DNA of 64,000 nt from Microbacterium trichothecenolyticum (GTDB lineage: Bacteria; Actinomycetota; Actinomycetes; Actinomycetales; Microbacteriaceae): assembly GCF_000956465.1 (NCBI RefSeq), contig NZ_JYJA01000034.1, positions 124,001 to 188,000 of the forward strand, written 5' to 3'. Of this stretch, positions 58,224 through 64,000 are shown piece by piece. Below the pieces are notes generated by a model, which worked only from the letters and a program-made list of their open reading frames with translations, made no database searches and was not told the DNA's origin. Made by a program: the position numbers and the translations under genes. The stretch's first letter is position 1. Each line of letters begins with the position of its first letter.

Positions 58224-60836
58224 ATGGCCGCGTCCAGCCCCGCACCGCAGGGGAGCTTCGTGGTCGACCTCGCGGAGCTGTCGGTCGCTGACCTCGCGAC
58301 CGTCGGCGGCAAGGCGGCGAACCTCGGCGAACTGATCCGCGCGGGCTTCGACGTCCCGCCGGGCTTCTGCGTCACGACCGCGGCGTATCGGCGCGCGGTG
58401 CGTGGGTCAGCGGTCGAATCGGGGACGATCACGGATGCCGCGGCCGCCCGTGCGGCCGTGCTCGAGGCGCCGTTCCCCTACGAGGTGGCCCGGGCGGTGC
58501 GGGAGGCGTACGATCGCCTGGCGCCCAGGGCAGGCGCCGTCGCCGTCCGATCGTCGGCGACCGCGGAAGACCTGCCCGGAGCGAGCTTCGCCGGCCAGCA
58601 GGACACATACCTCGACGTCGCCGGCGTCGACGACGTGCTGGACGCCGTCCACCGCTGCTGGGCGTCCCTCTGGACCGACCGAGCGGTCGCGTACCGCGCC
58701 GCCCAGGGCATCGAGGGCGCGGGAGTCGCGCTGGCGGTCGTCGTGCAGCGGATGGTCGACGCCGAGTCCGCCGGCGTGCTGTTCACGGCCGACCCGGTGA
58801 CCGGTCGCCGCCGTCAGGCGGTGCTCGACGCGGCACGCGGCCTCGGCGAGGCCGTCGTGTCGGGCTCGGTCGACCCGGATCACTTCGTCGTCGACACGGC
58901 GACAGGGCGGATCCTCGATCGGCGACCCGGCGGTGAGGCCGACCAGCCGGCGAGCGTCACCGACGCGCAGGTGCGTGCGCTCGCCGCGCTCGGAGACCGA
59001 GTGGAGCGCGCGTTCGGCAGCCCGCAGGACATCGAGTGGGCGATCGACGGCGACGGGCACGCCTGGCTCACCCAGTCGCGGCCGGTGACGACGCTCTTCC
59101 CCGTGCCGGTACGCGATGCACCCCGCCCTGCCACCGACACCCGTGTGTACTTCTGCGTCAGCCTCGCGCAGGGGCTCCATCGGCCCATCACGCCGATGGG
59201 CATCGCCGCCTTCCGGGTGATCGGCTCGGGGTTCCTCGACCTCATCGGCCGACGCCCGGCCCGCATCGTCGACGGACCCGGCGCGTTCGCCATCGGCGGC
59301 GAGCGCATCTTCGTCGACGCGACGCCCGTCGTGCGCTCGGCGGTCGGCCGTGAGATCTTCCCTCGGGCGCTCGACGTGATGGAGGCGCGCTCCGCCGTCG
59401 TGCTGCGCGGGCTGTTCGACGACCCGCGGTTCACGGTGCTCCCGCGGTCCCGGCGACGCTTCGCCCGCGGCTTCCTGCACCTTGCCGCCCGCATACGGCT
59501 GCCCCTGCTCCTCGGACAGGCGTTCTTCAGCCCGGCCGCCGCCCAGCGACGGGTGCAGCGGCTCGCCGCCGAGGTGCGGGCGCGGGACATCGCCGGCGGC
59601 GACATCCCGACCCGCGTCGACGGCGTCGTCGATCTGCTCTTGCGCACGATGCCCCTGGCGCCGCGGAGCCTGCCCGGCGCCGTCGTCGGATTCGGAATGC
59701 TCGGGCTCGCCGCCCGGCTGCTGCGCGGCTCGACGCAGCCGGGAGACCTCCAGACCGTGCTCCGCAGTGTGCCCGACAACGTCACCACGCAGATGGATCT
59801 CGAACTGTGGGACGTCGCGGTGCGCGCGCGGCGCGACGCCGAGTCGGCTGCGGCGCTTCGCACCCGCGACGCCGAAGACCTCGCCGACGCCTACCTCGCG
59901 GGCGCGTTGCCGGCCGTGCTGCAGCGCGCGATGGCGAACTTCCTCGCCCGCTACGGCCACCGCGCCGTCGCGGAGATCGATCTCGGCATGCCGCGATGGG
60001 CTGAAGACCCCACCCACCTCTTCGGCGTGCTGACGGGTTACCTTCGCCTCGACACGGATGCTGCGACCCCCGCGCAGCACTTCGCCGCCGGTGCGCGCGA
60101 CGCCGAGGCGATGATCGACACCCTCGTCCACCGCGCGCGTGAGCGCAGCCGGCTTCGCGCCGCCGCCGCCGGGTTCTGCCTTCGGCGGGCTCGAGCGCTC
60201 GTCGGCATGCGCGAGATGCCGAAGTTCCTCATGATCATCGCGATGCGCCGGGCACGCGCGGAACTGGTCGCCATCGGCGTCGAGCTCGCCGCCGCGGGTC
60301 GGGTCGCAGATCCCGCCGACGTGTTCTTCCTCGACTTCGACGAGACGAACCGCGCCGCGGCCGGCACCGACATGCGTGCGACGGTCCGCGAGCGCAGAGA
60401 CCGGTACAACGCCGAGCTCCGCCGGCGGCACGTGCCGCGCATGCTGCTGTCCGACGGCACGGAACCGGAGGCCGTCGGCGCCGGCTCCGCCGCTGATCAG
60501 CCCGGGGCGCTGCGTGGCACTCCGGCGTCGGCCGGGACCGCCACCGCCCCCGCGCGCGTCATCCTCGACCCGGTCGGGGCGCACCTCGAGCCCGGCGAGA
60601 TCCTCGTCGCCCCCTCGACCGATCCGGGCTGGACCCCGCTGTTCCTCACGGCGGGCGGCCTCGTCATGGAGATGGGCGGCGCCAACAGCCACGGCGCGGT
60701 CGTCGCGCGGGAGTACGGCATCCCCGCGGTCGTCGGAGTTGCGCACGCGACCGAGACGATCACGACGGGCGTCGATGTGACCGTCGACGGGGCATCGGGC
60801 GTGGTGACCGTGCCGCTTCGCAGCGCCGGTTCCTAG
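58224..60836 (+). CDS. rph: Rifamycin phosphotransferase-family (PEP-utilising) enzyme
   Basis: An 870-residue protein of RPH length. The ATP-grasp domain is at 1-320 (VGGKAANLGELIRAGFDVPPGFCVTT; AVRSSATAEDLPGASFAGQQDTYL; PQDIEWAIDGDGHAWLTQSRPVTTL). A helical substrate-binding middle domain follows (320-750; NVTTQMDLELWDVAVRAR, REMPKFLMIIAMRRARAELV). The swivelling phospho-His domain comes last (MGGANSHGAVVAREYGIPAVVG, His about 823, matching the catalytic His of RPH). RPH inactivates rifamycins by adding phosphate from ATP. PEP synthase relatives are shorter and lack this middle domain. Resistance activity is inferred. Its TAG stop shares CTAG with the stop of jetC. Confidence 0.75.
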   Translation: MAASSPAPQGSFVVDLAELSVADLATVGGKAANLGELIRAGFDVPPGFCVTTAAYRRAVRGSAVESGTITDAAAARAAVLEAPFPYEVARAVREAYDRLAPRAGAVAVRSSATAEDLPGASFAGQQDTYLDVAGVDDVLDAVHRCWASLWTDRAVAYRAAQGIEGAGVALAVVVQRMVDAESAGVLFTADPVTGRRRQAVLDAARGLGEAVVSGSVDPDHFVVDTATGRILDRRPGGEADQPASVTDAQVRALAALGDRVERAFGSPQDIEWAIDGDGHAWLTQSRPVTTLFPVPVRDAPRPATDTRVYFCVSLAQGLHRPITPMGIAAFRVIGSGFLDLIGRRPARIVDGPGAFAIGGERIFVDATPVVRSAVGREIFPRALDVMEARSAVVLRGLFDDPRFTVLPRSRRRFARGFLHLAARIRLPLLLGQAFFSPAAAQRRVQRLAAEVRARDIAGGDIPTRVDGVVDLLLRTMPLAPRSLPGAVVGFGMLGLAARLLRGSTQPGDLQTVLRSVPDNVTTQMDLELWDVAVRARRDAESAAALRTRDAEDLADAYLAGALPAVLQRAMANFLARYGHRAVAEIDLGMPRWAEDPTHLFGVLTGYLRLDTDAATPAQHFAAGARDAEAMIDTLVHRARERSRLRAAAAGFCLRRARALVGMREMPKFLMIIAMRRARAELVAIGVELAAAGRVADPADVFFLDFDETNRAAAGTDMRATVRERRDRYNAELRRRHVPRMLLSDGTEPEAVGAGSAADQPGALRGTPASAGTATAPARVILDPVGAHLEPGEILVAPSTDPGWTPLFLTAGGLVMEMGGANSHGAVVAREYGIPAVVGVAHATETITTGVDVTVDGASGVVTVPLRSAGS

Positions 60837-63800
60837 CGGGCCTGCAGGCCGACCTTGGGCTTCGCCCACGAGCGACCGCGGGTGTCCTTGAGGATGTCGT
60901 ACTCGACGTCGACGTGCGGTTCGATGGCGCTGTACTTGTCGTTCGGCGCACCGATCACGAGCTGGAAGCCGAGGCCCCGCCACGCGCCGATCGCGCGCTT
61001 GGTGAAGTGGGCGTCGGCCTTGATCAGCGCCTCGTCCATGAACACCGGGGCGTAGCGCGGACGCGCCGCACCGGCATCGCCGAGCTGATACCGCAGGGCC
61101 GCGCCGACGATGAAGGCGATCAGCTCCTGCGACTCGCCGCCGGACTTCTCGCCGATGTGGTCGTAGAGCGCGACGTGCTGCTTGGTCGCGGCGTCGACGC
61201 GCTCGGCGCTCACGCGCACATGGTTGCGCACGTCGATCAGGTCGCCGAAGTCGGGGGCCGAGCGGCGCATGTGGCCGATCAGCTTCGACATCCGCCGGTA
61301 GACCTGCTCGCGCTCGTCGTCGGACGATGCCGCCTCGATGAGCGCACGCACCTCGCGCAGTTCGCGGCGGAAGCGGCGGCGCGCCTCCGACTGGTTCTCG
61401 CGCGTCGTGATCTGCAGGCGGTGATCGTCGTCGTAGAACGGCAGATCCTGCATGATCTCGTTGATCGGCTCGATGCGATCGCGGATCTCGCGGATCGAGC
61501 GGCTCAGCGTCGAGTCGAGGTTCGTGAGGTCATTGCCCGACAGCTTCAGCAGGCTGTCGCGCCACTCGGCCTCGAGCTCGTGGAGCCCGCTCGTTCGGAG
61601 CGCCTCCAGGATGCGCTCGAAGTCGTCGACGGACTCATCCGGGTCGGGCAGGAGGTTCGGGTTCGGCCAGCGCTCCAGGAAGCTCACCATGATCCGCCGC
61701 ACGCTGTCGCGCTGCTGCTCGAGCGAGTCGGCGGCGGCCCGGCGGTCCTCGGTCAACCGCTGCGCGGCGGTCGTGAGCGCGGCGACGAAACCGGCCAGCG
61801 CGTCCGATGCGCTCGCCTGCCGCGATGTCTCGGTCAGGCTGAAACGTTCGTCGAGGAACGCGATCTGCTCGGGGCGCAGCATCCGTCCCGCGTCTTCGGC
61901 GGCGTCGATCACCGTCTGGTCCGCGTCGACGTCGTCGATGACGTCGCTCCACTGCGACTCGATCTGCTCGCGCTCGACCGTGGTGCGCGCGATCTCTTCG
62001 CGCAGGCGTGCCGCCTTGCCCTTGGCCGCGGCGATCTGCCCCTGCACGCGGGCGATCTCGGGATTGGCTGCCGTCACGTCGTCCTGCACGGCGAGCCAGC
62101 GGTCCCGCTCGGCCGTGACGGCGGCGACGTCGACCTGCTCCCACGTGAGATCGCGGACCTTGGCGTACACCGCGAAGCGAGCGTCGACGGCGTCCAGCGC
62201 GGCATCCGCCCGCTTGCGGTTCTCCGCCGCGCGCTCGAGCCGCGGACGGGCGTCGTCGAGCTGCCGCGCGAGGTCGGCGAGCCGCCGGTCGTTGGAGAAC
62301 CCGAGCACGTTCTCACGGCCGTGGCCGCCGTGCGCACCTCGACTGCCCTGCGACATCTGACCGGTGATCGTGAGCGCCATGCGGTGCTGCGACAGGCCGG
62401 TGGCGGAGTCGACGCACACGAAGCCGAAGCGGTCGGCGAGGCGCTCCTGCAGCCAGCCCGTGAACGGCGTGCTCTGGTAATCGAGACGACCGGGCAGCGT
62501 GGTCGTGTCGCGCAGGTCCGCCTCGTCGAGTCCGGCGTGGACGCCCTCGTAGCGCAGCCGCACCGGCGTGCGCACCGCGTCGATCGCCGTGCGGAACCGC
62601 CCGAGATGGTCCACGTCGATGAGCAGCGTCGTCGCGAAACCACCCAGCGCGAGGTTGAAGGCCTCGCGCCACGGCTCGAACTCCGTGCGCACCTCGACGA
62701 GCTCGCCGACGAACGGCAGGTCCTCGACCTCGATGCCGGCCGCACGCGCCACGAGCTCGCGCGATTCGTGCAGCGCCCGCGGGATGTTGCCCTGCAGCCC
62801 GGTCGCGCGCCGCACCTCGGCCTCCAGCTCGGCGATCTCGCGTGCTGCGGACTTCTCCGCCGAGATCGCCTCGGCATACTCGGCCCGCACGCTGCCCTTC
62901 GCATCGCGGTCTGCGAGGCTTGCGCGGGCGCGGTCCATCAGCTCGGTGAACTCCGCCTGCGTGGCGGCGGCCTCGCCGATGGCGCGCAAGTCTGCGTCGA
63001 ACCCCGCGCGGCGGCTCTGCGTCGCGGTCAGCCGCCGCTCGACCTCGCGCAGCTCCCGCTGCGCGGTCTCGAGGCGATCGCCGCCCGAGAGTCGGAGCAC
63101 CTCGACGAGTCCGTCGCGCTCCGCCTCTGCGGCGTCGGCCAGCGCACGCTTCTCACGAAGCGTGGTGTCGGCGGCGTTCTTCCGATCGCGCAGCTCGGTC
63201 TCGACCTCGCGCAGCATGCCCAGTCGCCGATCGGCGCGCCAGAGCGTCGCCAGCGATGCCGGGTCGGAGAACTCGCCGACCTCGTCGATGAGCCGCACAC
63301 GTTCCACCGCTGCCGCGATCTTCTCGCGCAGTTCATGGATCGGCTCGAGTGCACTCACCTGCTGGCGCGCCGTGAGCATGCGCGTGCGCGTGCTCTCGAG
63401 GCCGTCGAAGTGCGCGACGACGGCGTCGGCCGTGGTCATCGTCTCGGGCTCTTCGAGCACGAGCCGCTTGTACAGATCGTCCACCGTCGTGATCTGCTGG
63501 CCGGCCTGGATGCGGGCGAGCAGGCTCATCGCCTTGCCACCCGCGCCCGCGGCGCCGATCCCGAGCACCGCGTGCAGCCGCGCCGAGAACTCGCGATCGG
63601 TGCTCACGGGGTCGAGTCCGGCGTTGCGGAGCGAGAGGTCGGAGAGGCGCAGCGCCGCAGCCTGCTGGAGCGAGCTGAGATCGAACGCGCGGTCCGTCGT
63701 CGCGCGGACACGCACGGTGTCTTCGAGCACGCGCGCGCCGGCCGGGATGTACCACGCGCGCACGGCGGTGAAGCGGGACCCGTCGTGGTCGATCCACGTC

Positions 63801-64000
63801 ATCGCGACGGCGGTCCACGTGTCTTCGCCGTCGCCGCGGAGCACGCGCATCTTCGTGCCCTCCTCGGTGCGCGACTCGTCGAGCTTGCCGCGTCCGTAGG
63901 AGAGGATGTTGCGCTGCTCGTCGCCGCGCGGACGCCCCGTCACTCCCCCGTTCGACGCGCCGTTGAACGGCGTCGTGTGGGGCATCATGAGCGCGATGTA
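60833..64000 (-). CDS. jetC: MukB/JetC-type SMC ATPase (Wadjet system), C-terminal 1,055 residues; N-terminus beyond window
   Basis: The frame stays open through the right edge. The first visible residues (YIALMMPHTTPFNGASNGG) continue a domain whose Walker A lies outside. Long coiled-coil arms (about residues 200-360 and 580-720 visible, with a central hinge-like stretch VGELVEVRTEFEPWREAFNLALGG) resemble JetC/MksB. The C-terminal head carries the ABC signature EKSGGESQELIAFIVG and Walker B APVFMDEALIK. The Jet complex recognises and cleaves small circular plasmids. This is the last gene of its minus-strand operon; jetA, jetB and jetD must lie beyond 64000 if present. The stop overlaps rph by three bases (CTAG). 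Confidence 0.85.
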   Translation of the reverse strand, partial: YIALMMPHTTPFNGASNGGVTGRPRGDEQRNILSYGRGKLDESRTEEGTKMRVLRGDGEDTWTAVAMTWIDHDGSRFTAVRAWYIPAGARVLEDTVRVRATTDRAFDLSSLQQAAALRLSDLSLRNAGLDPVSTDREFSARLHAVLGIGAAGAGGKAMSLLARIQAGQQITTVDDLYKRLVLEEPETMTTADAVVAHFDGLESTRTRMLTARQQVSALEPIHELREKIAAAVERVRLIDEVGEFSDPASLATLWRADRRLGMLREVETELRDRKNAADTTLREKRALADAAEAERDGLVEVLRLSGGDRLETAQRELREVERRLTATQSRRAGFDADLRAIGEAAATQAEFTELMDRARASLADRDAKGSVRAEYAEAISAEKSAAREIAELEAEVRRATGLQGNIPRALHESRELVARAAGIEVEDLPFVGELVEVRTEFEPWREAFNLALGGFATTLLIDVDHLGRFRTAIDAVRTPVRLRYEGVHAGLDEADLRDTTTLPGRLDYQSTPFTGWLQERLADRFGFVCVDSATGLSQHRMALTITGQMSQGSRGAHGGHGRENVLGFSNDRRLADLARQLDDARPRLERAAENRKRADAALDAVDARFAVYAKVRDLTWEQVDVAAVTAERDRWLAVQDDVTAANPEIARVQGQIAAAKGKAARLREEIARTTVEREQIESQWSDVIDDVDADQTVIDAAEDAGRMLRPEQIAFLDERFSLTETSRQASASDALAGFVAALTTAAQRLTEDRRAAADSLEQQRDSVRRIMVSFLERWPNPNLLPDPDESVDDFERILEALRTSGLHELEAEWRDSLLKLSGNDLTNLDSTLSRSIREIRDRIEPINEIMQDLPFYDDDHRLQITTRENQSEARRRFRRELREVRALIEAASSDDEREQVYRRMSKLIGHMRRSAPDFGDLIDVRNHVRVSAERVDAATKQHVALYDHIGEKSGGESQELIAFIVGAALRYQLGDAGAARPRYAPVFMDEALIKADAHFTKRAIGAWRGLGFQLVIGAPNDKYSAIEPHVDVEYDILKDTRGRSWAKPKVGLQAR

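Noticed and set aside
58407..60983. An 858-codon minus-strand frame
   Set aside because: Antisense to the RPH-like gene and without recognisable domains.
1..64000. Prophage, integron or insertion sequence
   Set aside because: No transposase, integrase, capsid or terminal-repeat structure with target duplication was seen; the repeats found have no encoded enzyme.

Overview
This 64-kb window is very GC-rich (about 70% by eye) with dense, short-spaced genes. It is almost certainly chromosomal DNA of an actinobacterium, most likely Microbacteriaceae (Microbacterium or a close relative). Supporting points are the garA-ftsR-merR cluster, an actinobacterial-type GlgP, many short actinobacterial gene families (DUF2510, DUF222-HNH, AbiEi/DUF559), and many genes that start 6-7 bases after a TAnnnT hexamer, i.e. 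leaderless transcripts. No rRNA, tRNA, CRISPR array, insertion sequence or phage genes were seen.

Layout. 0-8.4 kb: end of a ROK kinase, a fatty acid-CoA ligase, and the minus-strand run pyc - ParA-like ATPase with an acidic head - def. 8.4-12.5 kb: a ParA ATPase, a Cys/Met-metabolism PLP enzyme, and the signalling cluster garA-ftsR-merR. 12.7-14.3 kb: a small Cys-containing protein and two copper-binding proteins (Met/Cys-rich Csp-like; membrane-anchored CopC). 14.3-19.2 kb: lpd, a CYTH protein and glgP, the last with a LacI-type operator. 19.2-20.8 kb: an AbiEi/DUF559 nuclease flanked on both sides by pairs of an 80-bp nested palindrome. 20.8-26.4 kb: a secreted PL11 rhamnogalacturonan lyase with its own promoter/operator, a glutamine amidotransferase, a His-rich repeat protein, nnrE and a YihY protein.

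26.4-30.4 kb is a broken type IV pilus locus. pilB is cut after about 220 codons and fused tail-to-tail with an inverted, truncated, frameshifted pilM; prepilin peptidase, a frameshifted pilX-like gene and two prepilins follow on the minus strand. An inversion plus deletion explains this best. 31-43 kb holds an HNH protein, Fic, small enzymes, a secreted beta-helix protein, an L,D-transpeptidase and a six-repeat propeller lectin. 43-45.5 kb holds an F420/NADP reductase-like protein, mug and small proteins.

45.6-52.4 kb is a catabolic operon (MHS transporter, YtcJ amidohydrolase, TPP decarboxylase, ureohydrolase; coupled by ATGA overlaps) beside a divergent double-domain Lrp regulator. The pairing of TPP enzyme and ureohydrolase suggests guanidino-acid (2-ketoarginine / guanidinobutyrate) use. 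52.5-58.1 kb has a lipoate-ligase-like protein, a membrane-anchored multicopper oxidase with a four-helix membrane partner, and an amine oxidase. 58.2-60.8 kb is a full-length rifamycin-phosphotransferase-type enzyme. Its stop codon overlaps that of a convergent MukB/JetC-type ATPase whose head lies beyond the right edge. This is the visible end of a probable Wadjet (JetABCD/MksB) plasmid-defence operon.

The most unusual features are the Wadjet end, the dispersed 80-bp nested palindromes, the pil rearrangement, and a 9-mer (GCAGCATCC/GGATGCTGC) that is far more common than base composition predicts.
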